DNA of 64,000 nucleotides from Mesorhizobium_G sp049840935 (GTDB taxonomy: Bacteria; Pseudomonadota; Alphaproteobacteria; Rhizobiales; Rhizobiaceae), in contig JASGJA010000025.1 of the NCBI GenBank assembly GCA_049840935.1, positions 186,001 to 250,000 of the forward strand, written 5' to 3'. Under the pieces are notes generated by a model. It searched no databases, was not told the DNA's origin, and worked only from the letters and a program-made list of their open reading frames with translations. Below, one piece after another: positions 35,891 through 46,607 of the stretch. Numbering within the stretch: position 1 is the first letter of the stretch; each line of letters starts with the position of its first letter. A program made the position numbers and the translations under genes.

Positions 35891-36133
35891 CGGCGCATGT
35901 CCAACGTGCAATCAATAGCTTTTTGGAGCACACGCCTGCGTCCATGCGAACAGCCTTGGATCCCTTTTATCGTGATTTATGACGGAAGGAGGCGCGCCGG
36001 TGCAGCAATGCTATTTACCACTACGTCCGCGGGGGTAGGATACAGCGCATTTTTTATTCCTATTGCGGAGTTGAGTGTGGCCGTCATTCGGACCAATCTC
36101 TAGGAGATTACACTAGGATATTGCGGTAGTTGC

Positions 36134-39100
36134 ATGAACCGGGCGCTTCGTGCCGTATTGATTTGGTTATCTTTTTTTTGCTCCGGGGGTGCATATGCTC
36201 AGAACCCTCTGGACGTTCTGCGTGGAATGCTGAATGAAGTCGATCAAGGGTTCCAGCAGCAGCATCGCCGCTCGCAATCTCCTCGCACGGAGCTGAAGTC
36301 CCAGCTTTCCAGAGCCGATGTGCAACGTCTGCAAAGTGCTCTTAAAGCGCTGGGCTACTACAATGGCGCAATCGATGGATCCGCGGGAAAAGGAACCTGG
36401 GAGGCGGTGGGTGCTTGGGCCATCGCTAACGGATGGTCTCCGCCAACGACTTTGAGACCGGCGCACATCGCCGCAATGGAAAGCCAGTTGCAGCAACGCG
36501 TTCCCGCGGAGATGGCAACGGGCAATTGGTCCCCCATCGACAAAGGGACTGGTTCCCAAAGCTGCACCAAGGAGAAATACGGTCAGTTGTGCATCACCCT
36601 GATATGCAAACTGGAAACAGGCGTGACTCTTGATGTAACGGGCATATCGAATATCGGCGGAGATATTTCGAGCAAGTTGTTTCTGACTGTCGATGGTGGT
36701 CCGGTAACATTGGCGCAGATAGAAACAGGAACATATAGCGCATCACTTTATCCGGAGCCGGACGCTGCTCTTTTCAGTGCAATGTCGAAAGGCACAACGC
36801 TTTCTTTGATCGTAGGGCGTAGCAGGCGGAACCTGAACCTCGAGGGCTTCGGTCAGGAGCTCAGGCACACAACCCAAAAATGTGATCAGTTGCTGGCGCG
36901 CCTTCAAAGTGGAATGGATCCTTTTGATGGGCGCTTCCAGCGTATGGATAACGAGTTGATTGCGACGGGAGATCAACGCGAAATCAGGGTCAAAACATTT
37001 AAGAATACAGATTTCAATGGAGACGACATACGGGGAGGGCTGAGCGATCCTCTGTTGTTGGGCATGAATGAGGCCGATTGTGGAACCCTTTGCGCAGAAA
37101 CCAACATGTGCAGGGCCTATACATTCAATCCTTTGGGAGGAACGTGCTTTCTCAAGAGCGGCAAGGGCAAACTTAACCAAGCGATGGGAGTGACAAGCGG
37201 CGAAGTTGCGTCGAGTGCCCCGCTTGCTCCACCTCCTACGCGCGGGCCAGGTCCGTTGTTCGACAAAACAGTAGGCTGGCAGAATAACGATACGCTTGAA
37301 GGCTATCAGCAGCGCGTACGGGTATCCGCGGCAAGGCTGGGTGCTCCTTGCGATAAGGAAACGGAAATCGTTAACCGTCTCGCTCAAACGATGAACTGGA
37401 CAGTTCGCAAGGACGACAGCAAGTTGCGTGTGGGTTCGCCGATTTCGCTCGAATGGTCCGGAAATTCGCTCGAGGAGCGCATTCCGGTGTGGCTGATCGT
37501 GCATTCCGCGCAGCCAATACGTTTCGATGGCAAAGGATATTTCGCGCTCGGTCCCGACTCGGCGAATCCGTTTGGAATCGAAGCGGGCAAGGGAGAAACG
37601 CGCGCACTCGTTTCGCTTGCAGCGCGTGGTGCGGGAAAGGCCGGAACGATCACCTTTAAGCCATTGCAGGCCGGACCGCTCGATTTGAAAGTTTCAATTG
37701 TAGCTTATTTGCGTGCCTGCCAGCGCGAACTCGTTGTGAAGCAGGAAGCGGAGCAGGTCGATGTAATGCCGGGTCTGGCCCAGATCGTGCTCAACACGCC
37801 GGAAGGTCGCGCAGCTTATACTCATTCAGTTGAGGTGCCACGTTTTTCGCGGCGTATTCTTTTGAACGATACGCGCTTCTTGGTGACAGACATCGAAACA
37901 CAGACGGAGATTGTCGAGCGCGCCGGGACAGATTTTGAGATATCGCCTACCCATCGCTTCGTGGCCGTAAACCAGAACGGTAACACGGAGATTGTGGACC
38001 TCATTGACGGCCGCACGGTTGCGGTTTCCGAAACAGGAGGGGTCCGATGGGCGCTTGGCGATAGTGTGATCTTTACCACGCGTGCACCTTGGGCCGAGGT
38101 GGATATACATTCGACATTCGGCGCGAACCTGCGGGTGGGAGATCAGATGACTGGTCCGGCATGTTGTGCCGCCGATCCCGGGGATACCCGTGTTTCGGTC
38201 GATATTGAGAACGCGACATATTCAATTTGGGGAATATTTGGCTACCGGGTCGGCTCGTTGCAGAATGATCAGTATGCTTCGATCTCCAACGGGCAGGGCG
38301 GATACAGTTCCGAAGGTGGGGAATCGTTGCCCCTTCACATGCATACGTTTTGGTCGCTTGGTACCGTTTCGCCAATAAACGTCTTGCGCATGTTCGACGT
38401 GGCCGGCGGATTCATCGACGTAGATAGTAACGCGGATGGAGCGGAAGACTGGAGCCGGCGGATCATGCGCCGCCTGGCAAATGTTGGCCTCAACATAACG
38501 GCAATTGCAAAGCAGTCGCCAGATAGTGAAGATGTTTCTGTAGTGGGAATGGATCGTCTGAAAGGGCACTTCGCTGAACAATTACTGCGACTTGGCATAA
38601 CAATCGCCCCTATGGAAAACGGCGAGCAGCTTGTGGCGGCTCCGCCGATGGGCCCAGACTATCCGGGCCATGCACTAGCCATGCAAACGCGTATGGATTT
38701 GTCCGCAAAAGCATTCCAGCGATTTGAAGCCGAGGCGAAGCGGAGCGGCTGGCGGATAAAGTGGGCCCTGCCGGAGGACGATCAGGGAGCAATCGGCGAT
38801 TGCGACCATGTACTGATGGAACAAAAGCCTCGACCAGGCAATATTTATGCGCCTCGCGACGTGATTGAGATCGCAACCGTTGGAACAAAGGGCGGGGGCA
38901 TCTGGGTTGCAAGAGCGGATTGTACTGCAGGTGCGACGATGGGAAGCCTTAGACCCTATGCTGCATTCTATGTGATCGACTTTGCCAGCAAGGCTCAACC
39001 TACCATCCCGACGATGGTGGAGGGGAGCTTCTTCTTCGAGAATCGAACACATCGCAGATGGTATGAGCACCCGTTTGCGATTAAGGCTGATGCCAGCCAT

Positions 39101-40520
39101 CTGCTGGCATTTGCTCCCGGGAACGGTGTCATTTTTGTCCGCGAACGCGAAAGTGGGCGGACAGTGTGGATTGGCGAAGGGCTGCCCAATGGCGACCTCA
39201 TCATCGATGCATGGCTCACGCAGGATGGCCGTCATGCTGTGCAGCTCAATGCTGATGGCGGTTTTTATATATATATATCCTCTCGGTGCTGGAGCTACAC
39301 CTGTTCTTGCAGGTCGCATCGTGGATGATGAAGTGGCCGTCTGGACCGCCGATTATTTTTACGACGCCACTGCCGAAGCCGCTGCTTTAATCGATCTCAA
39401 GTTTCCGGGAAAGCTTGGTCTGTATAGTCTCGATCGCTTTGGCGCTTCGAGACATATTCCGGGCTTGGCGCAAAAATTGATCTATCAAGACGAGCAGTTG
39501 GCGGAAGGCGTGGAACTGGGCGTTCCGCCCTCGCTGCAAGCCACGATCACCCTGTCCGATGATGGAATGATCCTGGTCGCCCCAAAGTTTGAAAAAAGCG
39601 AGGTTTCAAAGCTGTATGTCTTGCAGGACGGTATAGTGACCAACAGTTTCGAGGCGGGTGAAGTCGGAGGCGAATTACGTGTTGCGCGGTTGAAGGATGC
39701 GCGCTGGATTTCTTTCGTGGCTGCCGATGGTCAGGGGTTGGTGAGTTTGCCGGTGACCGCCGACATAGGGGCGCCGAAGGAGCGGCGCGCCATAAATCGC
39801 GCGCTGGTAGTGGGGGTAAACACGTACTATGGCGAGGGACTGAATTCACTCAACTATGCACTTCTCGATGCGGGCCAAGTCTATGATGTTCTCTCTGCCG
39901 TGCGTGAAAACGGGCCTGTCTTTCAAGTCGAATTGGGACCTAAAGATCGCAAGGCGACTCCCAACGCCATAGTCGAGGCCACGAAGCGCATGGTTGAGGG
40001 ATTAGGAAAGGGTGATCATGCCGTCCTTTTTCTCGCTGGACATGGCCTGCGCGATGAGCAGGGGGTGTTTTACTTTGCGACCTCTCAAACCGAACTATCG
40101 GACCTGCCGGGAACGGCTCTGTCATTCGATCGATTGAGCGCAATTTTCGACGCCTCCGAGGCGCAGATTACAGTTATGCTGGATACGTGCCATTCAGGCG
40201 CTGCCGGTACAGGTGCCTTTGCGACAAATGATGAACTCGCAAACAAGCTTTTGGCGAACGGCGCGAATGTTATGATAATCTCCGCCGCCAAGGGGCGGCA
40301 GCAATCGCAGGGTAGAGCCGAAACCGGTGGGCTTTTTACTCACGCAATAGCGCAGGTGCTGGGCGGCCAGCGTGAAAAATATGACCTCAATGCAAACGGA
40401 AGCATTGAAGTTTCGGAATTCTATCGCGGTGTGAAGGCTCTTGTTGGTGAGGCCAGCAGCGACGCGCAGACACCCTGGATCATCAGACCACGAATGGTGG
40501 GGGAATATGCTCTTTTCTAA
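36134..40520 (+). CDS. Giant secreted caspase-fold (peptidase C14) protein, split at an (AT)6 tract
   Basis: A signal peptide (residues 1-22, ending AYAQ) is followed by a helical part, a peptidoglycan-binding-1-like repeat (DVQRLQSALKALGYYNGAIDG, about residues 60-80, in outline), a PAN/Apple-like Cys-rich segment (37040-37160: NEADCGTLCAETNMCRAYTF in outline), long beta-rich regions that may be a propeller, and a C-terminal caspase domain. His in LAGHGLRDEQG (codon 40041) and Cys in MLDTCHSGAAG (codon 40188) form the expected dyad. The frame changes at 39267-39278: the first frame stops at 39328 and the rest is in the next frame. With four or seven AT units, one protein of about 1460 aa results. 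The target is unknown. Confidence 0.75.
39267..39278 (+). repeat. (AT)6 dinucleotide tract inside the caspase-fold gene
   Basis: Five T are followed by six AT units. Reading-frame continuity (GFYIY then PLGAGATPVLAG) requires four or seven units, not six. Such a tract is prone to slippage during replication and to miscounting during sequencing. Confidence 0.75.
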
Positions 40521-40938
40521 AAACTTATGCGCGCGTGTCCGGGCATTCGTTTGTGCGGTCGCGCTAATTGCGGGTACCGTAGGAGCAAATGCGGAGTGTT
40601 TCATTTGCGACGATGTCATCCAGCTGGATCAGGCGGGTGCAAAGTGCTTTATCGAAGGCTTCGACAGCTACCTGAATACGGCGCTTGAACGTGGCACGGC
40701 GCGTATCGACATGACGATCTGCTCCGGATCGAGCGGCGATGAGACACGGGGCGTCGATGTCATGCGTGTGCCGCTTTGGAAGAACCAGCCCGAGCCGGCA
40801 ATACCTCCTGCTCTCGCCCGTTCGGTTATTGTTTTGGATCCGGCCAGAATCGTTTGTGTCAAACGGCTTTTGGACCATGGAGCAGCTACGACGCCAGGGC
40901 TTGCAAGCCTCGATCTCCAGGAAGCTTGCGGCAATTAG
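40507..40938 (+). CDS. Small secreted Cys-containing protein
   Basis: A 143-aa protein with a signal peptide (hydrophobic AFVCAVALIAGTVGANA, cleavage near residue 29) and a mature part with several Cys (ECFICDD, KCFIEG, MTICSGS, RIVCVK, EACGN) that could pair in the periplasm. ATG 40507 lies inside the end of the caspase-fold gene (14-nt overlap), so the two are probably expressed together. I recognise no family. Confidence 0.6.
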   Translation: MLFSKNLCARVRAFVCAVALIAGTVGANAECFICDDVIQLDQAGAKCFIEGFDSYLNTALERGTARIDMTICSGSSGDETRGVDVMRVPLWKNQPEPAIPPALARSVIVLDPARIVCVKRLLDHGAATTPGLASLDLQEACGN

Positions 40939-40948
40939 GGCGACGGAG

Positions 40949-41497
40949 ATGGTGTTCCGCAGAATTTTCAGAAAACTGGGTCAATCGGATAGTAACTGGG
41001 CCGCAATTGCCGATATCGTGGCGGTGTTAAGTGCCATCATCGCGGGTGGTTTTGCGGTTAATGAGTATTTTGAAAACAAGGAAACCAAACGGGTAGAGAA
41101 CACGCTTGCCTTGATCCAGATATGGGAGGATCGCGAATACGGCGAGGCTTATTCGCGCCTGCGTAAGGCATACACGCAATTCGAGGCAACGATACCGACG
41201 AGCAATAGTGTCGACGTCCAAAATCTTGAGGCTCAGTTCGTTTCTCTGATTGAGAAAAGTGATGGTCGCAGCGACGACGTCCGTAAGGTCATGACCTTTT
41301 TTAATCGCTTGGCTCTTTGCGTGAACGGATCGGTTTGTTCGCAGGAGACTGCGAAATTATTCTTCGACGATACAATCAGTTCGTTTCTGGATGTATACCG
41401 TTCCTACATAAGCCGCCACGCCAATGATTTTCCGGGCAGGGCACAAAGCGTCTATGATCTTTCACTGCAGATGAACCCGCAGCCATTGGTACGCTAA
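40949..41497 (+). CDS. Single-pass membrane protein, DUF4760-like
   Basis: A 182-aa protein starting at ATG 40949, 10 nt after the previous stop with a GGAG site. One N-terminal membrane helix (IADIVAVLSAIIAGGFAV, about residues 20-37) precedes a charged helical domain (LIQIWEDREYGEAYSRLRKAY). The shape resembles DUF4760 proteins. It is the third gene of the caspase-fold locus. Its function is not known. The following 280 nt to the AraC gene hold no recognised feature. Confidence 0.6.
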   Translation: MVFRRIFRKLGQSDSNWAAIADIVAVLSAIIAGGFAVNEYFENKETKRVENTLALIQIWEDREYGEAYSRLRKAYTQFEATIPTSNSVDVQNLEAQFVSLIEKSDGRSDDVRKVMTFFNRLALCVNGSVCSQETAKLFFDDTISSFLDVYRSYISRHANDFPGRAQSVYDLSLQMNPQPLVR

Positions 41498-41778
41498 CTG
41501 GCATCCTTTGAATGGAAGCATATAAAGGTCGGCATTCTTCTCGTATGGTTTTTGAGTTGATCGCCGACCAAAAAGCAGATTGCTGCCGCATCAGGATCGA
41601 ACCCGCTCGTTGATGAGAGAGCTTTGCCCATACACACAAACCGAGAGATAAGTCATCTGCTCAAGACGTACCTCTTGTAGCGGTGCGCCAGCCAGAATGC
41701 GATGTGTAACGCTCAAAACGGAGCAAACGGGGCAAGGCGGACTTGAACGTTCCGATTGGATTAACTGCAGCGCATAAT

Positions 41779-42744
41779 CTATCGGCGAGCCTCTTTTGGG
41801 CTAAAGCCGAACGCGCGTTTGAACGCAGCCGAAAAATTTGATGCGTCGCTATAGCCCGCCGCGTAGGCGGCCTGTGCGATTGTTGCGCCGTCGTTTTCGA
41901 GGGCATCGCGCCCAACTTGCAGACGGCTTGCGCGGACGAAATCGAACACTCCCGTGCCGAACTCTTCCAAAAAATGTCGCTGCACCCATGACACGCTCGC
42001 ACCAGCTTCGCGAGCGATGCGCTCGATGGTGAGATCGTCGCCAAGATGTTTCAGTATGTAGTCTTTTATGTACTCGCAGCGCTGTCGTATCTGCATGCGC
42101 GGTTTGCCCTGCCGTTGGTGGCTTCGCACCAGAGCGGCGCAAGTAAGATTCATGATGTCCAGCGCTCGTGAGTTTTTGAAGAGTGTCAGCATCTCACCCT
42201 GCATCGAGGGCGGTGGACACATCATCTGCTCCGCCAGAACCAGCGCGTGATGATCTAGCTTGAAGCTGAACTGTGCGAGATGGGTATCCAGAAAATCACG
42301 CAACGGCGGGATGCCTTCGCCACTTGCTCCCATGAGTTTTTCGGTCCAGGGCAATGGCGCCGAAATCTGGATCTTTCTAAGTGGAATATTGCTTTCGTTG
42401 ATGAAGCGTAGTTTCGCAAAGCGCGCAATATTGAGCATCAAGATCAGCGGTTTTGGTCGTTCGGCGGTTCCTGCATCGATCCTGAATGACGCATTGTCTA
42501 TGATGAAATGTTGCGTACCTTGCAGTAATACAATCACCAGCAATTTCGGCCAAATGTCATAAACCGCATCGTCAGGCGTGCACGTCGCCTCGCCTTCGAG
42601 CGTGCCTACAAAAAGGTGGGGAGGTATCTCCGGGTTAAGGCGAGTGTGCTGCATTTCTTCGATCCGATCGAAGCCATATTGCCGTTTGCGCCCTGCAAAT
42701 TGCCGCACGCGCACCGGTTCCGCCAATCGACTCCACGGCCGCAA
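41779..42744 (-). CDS. AraC-family regulator, probably of the siderophore receptor operon
   Basis: A 321-aa protein with a beta-rich N-terminal part and a C-terminal double helix-turn-helix: DDLTIERIAREAGASVSWVQ then ATIAQAAYAAGYSDASNFSA and the FKRAFGFSPKEARR end that defines the family. It is divergent from a TonB-dependent receptor gene with only 78 nt between them, a PchR-like arrangement in which the iron-loaded siderophore acts as co-activator. That mode is inferred. Confidence 0.87.
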   Translation of the reverse strand: MRPWSRLAEPVRVRQFAGRKRQYGFDRIEEMQHTRLNPEIPPHLFVGTLEGEATCTPDDAVYDIWPKLLVIVLLQGTQHFIIDNASFRIDAGTAERPKPLILMLNIARFAKLRFINESNIPLRKIQISAPLPWTEKLMGASGEGIPPLRDFLDTHLAQFSFKLDHHALVLAEQMMCPPPSMQGEMLTLFKNSRALDIMNLTCAALVRSHQRQGKPRMQIRQRCEYIKDYILKHLGDDLTIERIAREAGASVSWVQRHFLEEFGTGVFDFVRASRLQVGRDALENDGATIAQAAYAAGYSDASNFSAAFKRAFGFSPKEARR

Positions 42745-42776
42745 GCTATATACATGAGCAGATTAGTCAAGTTTAT

Positions 42777-42797
42777 CCTGCTTTGTCTTGAAGCAGG
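42777..42797. promoter_or_regulatory. Inverted repeat in the araC-receptor intergenic region
   Basis: CCTGCTT (42777-42783) and AAGCAGG (42791-42797) are exact reverse complements separated by 7 nt, and a further CTGCTT follows at 42805-42810. The site is 26 nt upstream of the receptor ATG and may be the binding site of the divergent AraC protein or an iron regulator. Confidence 0.45.
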
Positions 42798-42822
42798 TGT
42801 GCATCTGCTTGGGGATTAGCTC

Positions 42823-44991
42823 ATGAGGGGTTCGTTACGTTTCGGTCTTCTGCTGATGACCAGCGCGTTGGCAATCAATGCTGCTGTTGGTCAGGAAGCA
42901 GTTCAACTTGATGAGGTTGTCGTTGAGACTGCCGCGGAAAAGGGAGACGGGCCGGTCAAGGGCTATGTTGCGAAACAGTCCAAAGCCGGAACCAAGACAG
43001 ATACGCCAATTGCCCGGACGTCGCAGTCGGTTTCCGTCGTTTCCAGCGAGCAGATGGAGGACCAGCAGGTCGAATCCGTTGCTGAAGCCCTTCGTTATAC
43101 GCCCGGCGTCTTTACGGAGTATCGTGGTGCATCCAATCTGCGCGATGAGGTTTTCGTTCGTGGCTTTTATTATGTGCCGCGCTATCTCGATGGTCTGTTT
43201 CTCGGCGGCGATCTTTCTTATGCGCAGGTGAACCCCTACCTTCTGGAGCGCGTTGAGCTCTTGTCCGGTCCCTCTTCCGTACTTTACGGGCAAGCCAATC
43301 CGGGTGGTATCATCAACATGGTCAGCAAGAAGCCGACCGACCAGCCGCTGCATGAAATCGGCATCACTGTCGGCGATGCACCTTATTTCAGCACGTTTTT
43401 CGACTTCAGCGACAAGGTGAAGGGCAGCGAAACGCTCTCATACAGGGTCGCAGGAATTGGGCTTGGCGGCGATCTTCAGGAAGAATTCGCGAAGCAGAAG
43501 GCCTTCGCAATTGCACCCTCGATTACGTGGACGCCGAGCGTCGACACGACGCTGACTGTGCTGGGCGGAGTGCAGCATGAGCCTGACGCCGGATTTCGCA
43601 ACTTTCTAGATGCGGCAGGTACTGTCTTTCCCATTGAAGGCTATGGCTATGTTCCGCGCGACTTTTTCGTTTCTGATCCCGATTTCGAGAAGTTCACGCG
43701 CGATCAGGCGTGGATCGGTTACGAATTCGAGCATCGCTTCAACGATGCTTTTACGGTGCGGCAGAATGCGCGTTTCCATCACATCGACATGGAGCATCAC
43801 ACGCTCGTATGGGGCTGGACCTCTCCGGATCCTGTGACCGGAGCCAACACGATCGTGCATCGCGCGGCGCGGGGCGGAACGGACAGATGGAACCAGTTCA
43901 CCATAGACAATCAGGTCAAAGCGAATTTTTCGACCGGCCCAGCTGAACATACATTGCTGGCTGGCCTCGACTATCGCTACCGCGCGCGTGATTATGTTTG
44001 GGGTGATTTCGGTTCGGTTCCGACGATCAGTCTGACCGATCCGGTCTATGGCGGCTTCGACTATAGCGCTCTGGCGATTTCACCATTTGATGACCAGAAT
44101 CTCGTTGCGAAGCAGACCGGCCTCTATCTTCAGGATCAGGTGGAACTTGGCGGGCTCAACCTCAGCGCAGGCCTGCGCTACGATTGGTCCTCGACCGATA
44201 TCGACGATCATCTTGCGGGGACGACGCAATCTTATGATGATAGCGCGCTGACGTGGAGGCTCGGTGCCCTATACGCTTTCAACAATGGCATTGCGCCATA
44301 TGCGAGCTATTCAACGTCATTCGAACCGGCCTTGCAGACGCCGCCTGCGGGTGAGGACCCGTTCTCGCCAATGCGTGCCGAGCAATATGAAGTGGGTGTG
44401 AAATACGCGCCGGAAGGAAGCAATATGCTTTTTACCGCCGCATATTATGACCTGCGACAGAATGATGTCGTGATGGGCGCGTGGGATCCTGTGAATTTTG
44501 TCACCGTCTATTCGCAGATCGGGGAAATCCGCAGCCGAGGTTTTGAGTTTTCCGCACACAGTGAAATCAATGACAATCTCAAACTGATTGCTGCCTATTC
44601 ATATACGGACTCGAAAATCGAGGAGACGGTCGAGCCCACGGAACTCGGCAAGACGCCGGCACGCGTTCCAGAACATCAGGCATCGCTCTGGAGCATTTAC
44701 AGCTTTAACACGGGGTCGCTTGAGGGCCTGTCGTTGGGTGGTGGCGTGCGTTACATTGGCAAGAGCTATGGCGACAACGCAAACAGCTTCACCGTGCCGT
44801 CGGCCACTCTGTTCGATGCCTCTATCAGCTATGATTTCGGGGTAAAGAATCCTGAATGGTCGGGGCTGAAGCTGCAAATCAACGCAAAGAACATTGCCGA
44901 CAAGCGCTATGTGGCATCCTGCGCAAGCGCCTATGCCTGCTTCTATGGCGAAGGCCGATCCATTACGGCAACATTGAAGAAAAGCTGGTGA
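42823..44991 (+). CDS. TonB-dependent siderophore receptor
   Basis: A 722-aa outer-membrane receptor. A signal peptide (ending near AAVGQE, about residue 24) precedes a TonB-box-like stretch (LDEVVVET), the plug domain (TSQSVSVVSSEQMEDQQ, then RGFYYVPRYLDGLFLGG, then LLSGPSSVLYGQANPGG) and a 22-strand-type barrel ending in SITATLKKSW with the terminal aromatic residue. It fits the TIGR01783 siderophore receptor class. It overlaps the downstream esterase gene by 4 nt. Expression is likely iron-repressed and AraC-activated. Confidence 0.93.
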   Translation: MRGSLRFGLLLMTSALAINAAVGQEAVQLDEVVVETAAEKGDGPVKGYVAKQSKAGTKTDTPIARTSQSVSVVSSEQMEDQQVESVAEALRYTPGVFTEYRGASNLRDEVFVRGFYYVPRYLDGLFLGGDLSYAQVNPYLLERVELLSGPSSVLYGQANPGGIINMVSKKPTDQPLHEIGITVGDAPYFSTFFDFSDKVKGSETLSYRVAGIGLGGDLQEEFAKQKAFAIAPSITWTPSVDTTLTVLGGVQHEPDAGFRNFLDAAGTVFPIEGYGYVPRDFFVSDPDFEKFTRDQAWIGYEFEHRFNDAFTVRQNARFHHIDMEHHTLVWGWTSPDPVTGANTIVHRAARGGTDRWNQFTIDNQVKANFSTGPAEHTLLAGLDYRYRARDYVWGDFGSVPTISLTDPVYGGFDYSALAISPFDDQNLVAKQTGLYLQDQVELGGLNLSAGLRYDWSSTDIDDHLAGTTQSYDDSALTWRLGALYAFNNGIAPYASYSTSFEPALQTPPAGEDPFSPMRAEQYEVGVKYAPEGSNMLFTAAYYDLRQNDVVMGAWDPVNFVTVYSQIGEIRSRGFEFSAHSEINDNLKLIAAYSYTDSKIEETVEPTELGKTPARVPEHQASLWSIYSFNTGSLEGLSLGGGVRYIGKSYGDNANSFTVPSATLFDASISYDFGVKNPEWSGLKLQINAKNIADKRYVASCASAYACFYGEGRSITATLKKSW

Positions 44992-46568
44992 AGACCCCTG
45001 CATTTCGCCTTGTGGCGATCGCTGTGGGATTGGTGCTCGCAGCCTCCACGGCACATGCACAGACTCGCGCAGAAGTGGGGAAGGCGCTCACCCTCACGGT
45101 CACGAGCGAGCCGTTCGTTATAGAACTGCCATCAATAGGGGGTGACTACGTCACCGGCTCATTTGAGGCGGATATTCCTGTTACAGTCGATCTGCTGAAC
45201 GCGGCGGGAGGTCATGTCCGCCGCCTCGTAACCGGCGCGGCCGGAGCCACAGAGTTCCACTTCATCTCACCTGATGACCGTGCATCGCTGCACGTAAAGG
45301 GCGCAAATGCGCGGATTTTGCTGCGGTTAAGCCGTGTTGTGTCCCAGCCAGCCGATATTGCAACATCGGCTGAGATTATCAGCCCGGCGATGCTTGCATT
45401 GCAGGATAGGCTCGCGCACGGAGGAAATACCGCGGCGTTCTGGAAAGAGGTGGAGGCGCGTGGAACTCCATTGGTCGAGCCTGCCGAACTTCCCGCGTAT
45501 TCAATTGTGACTTTCCTCGCGCGCGGCGCCAGCGACAACGTTCTTTTGTTTGGCGCGCCATCGGGCGATCACGATGCTCTTTCCAAGCTTGGCGATTCCG
45601 ACGTTTGGTATCGCTCCTATTTGCTGCCGAACCAGACTCGTCTTGCCTATCAACTCGCGGTCGATGTGCCCAAAGTGCCCGGCACGGCTCGCGAACGGCG
45701 CGTCGCCATCCTCGCAACCGCCAAATCCGATCCCTTTAACCGCAATCCCTGGCCAGTCGATGCGGTCGATGAATTCAATCGGGAATTTGTGCTCGAACTG
45801 CCGGAGGCACCGCCACAGCTGGGGCTTGAGAACAAGGGGGCTGCTCGCGGAACCCTTACCAGCTTCGAGTTTGCAAGTGAGAAGCTTGGTAACAAGAGAA
45901 CGATTACCATCTACCGACCGGCAGGGTGGCAACCGTCCGATGTGTCTACCCGCTTTCTGTTTCTGTTCGACGCCCAGAAGTATCTATCCACGGTGCCGAC
46001 GCCGCTGATTCTCGATAACCTAATCGCCGAAAAACGCATACCGCCGGTTGTTGCGGTTTTTGTCTCGGAGATCGACAGAAAGACGCGCGGGCTCGAATTA
46101 CCCGCGAACGAGACCTTTGCAGATTTCATGGCATATGAACTCCTGCCGCGCATTGAAACGGAACTGGGTGCTGCCATCCCGCCGGAGCGGGCGATCCTCG
46201 CCGGGTCGAGCTATGGAGGACTGGCGGCAGCAACGGTGGCGTTGCGCCATCCCGGAATGTTCGGTAATGCCATCAGCATGTCCGGTTCCTTCTGGTGGCA
46301 TCCCGAAGGCACTGCACCGGAAGATCAGGAGTATGTCGCCGGATTACTTGCTGGTTCCCCGCGCAAAGCGGTTCGCTTCTTCGTAACCGCAGGGCTGTTC
46401 GAAACGGGACGCCCGGACTCGCCAGGCATTCTGGATACGTCGCGGCATTTGCGGGATGTGCTTCGAGCCAAGGGCTACGATTTCGATTATCGGGAGTATG
46501 CAGGCGGTCATGATTATCTGGTCTGGGGCGGAGCGTTGGCAGACGCCTTGATCGAAATAACGAAGTAA
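44988..46568 (+). CDS. Periplasmic enterochelin-esterase-like hydrolase
   Basis: A 526-aa alpha/beta hydrolase of the Fes/IroE (PF00756) type. GTG 44988 overlaps the receptor stop and opens a signal peptide (FRLVAIAVGLVLAASTAHAQ in outline), so it should act in the periplasm. The N-terminal half is a beta domain. The catalytic half has the nucleophile Ser408 in AGSSYGGLAAA and a late GGHDYLVWGG with the catalytic His. It probably cleaves an ester-linked (catecholate-type) ferric siderophore. Iron would thus be released or a linear form made before uptake by the FecCD transporter encoded opposite. Confidence 0.83.
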   Translation: MKTPAFRLVAIAVGLVLAASTAHAQTRAEVGKALTLTVTSEPFVIELPSIGGDYVTGSFEADIPVTVDLLNAAGGHVRRLVTGAAGATEFHFISPDDRASLHVKGANARILLRLSRVVSQPADIATSAEIISPAMLALQDRLAHGGNTAAFWKEVEARGTPLVEPAELPAYSIVTFLARGASDNVLLFGAPSGDHDALSKLGDSDVWYRSYLLPNQTRLAYQLAVDVPKVPGTARERRVAILATAKSDPFNRNPWPVDAVDEFNREFVLELPEAPPQLGLENKGAARGTLTSFEFASEKLGNKRTITIYRPAGWQPSDVSTRFLFLFDAQKYLSTVPTPLILDNLIAEKRIPPVVAVFVSEIDRKTRGLELPANETFADFMAYELLPRIETELGAAIPPERAILAGSSYGGLAAATVALRHPGMFGNAISMSGSFWWHPEGTAPEDQEYVAGLLAGSPRKAVRFFVTAGLFETGRPDSPGILDTSRHLRDVLRAKGYDFDYREYAGGHDYLVWGGALADALIEITK

Positions 46569-46607
46569 GAGTTAGCGCCTCTATTTAGCCATGACGCGCT
46601 CTGGCCA

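Larger units (their letters stand above)
34679..36133. other. Degenerate junction region
   Basis: About 1.45 kb without an intact gene. Base composition falls toward that of the right half of the window. It contains possible gene fragments on the minus strand (34945-35264), a run of nine C (35287-35295), the right copy of the direct repeat (35396-35450) and an integrase remnant (35622-35890). This is the likely boundary between imported DNA and chromosome backbone. Confidence 0.6.
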
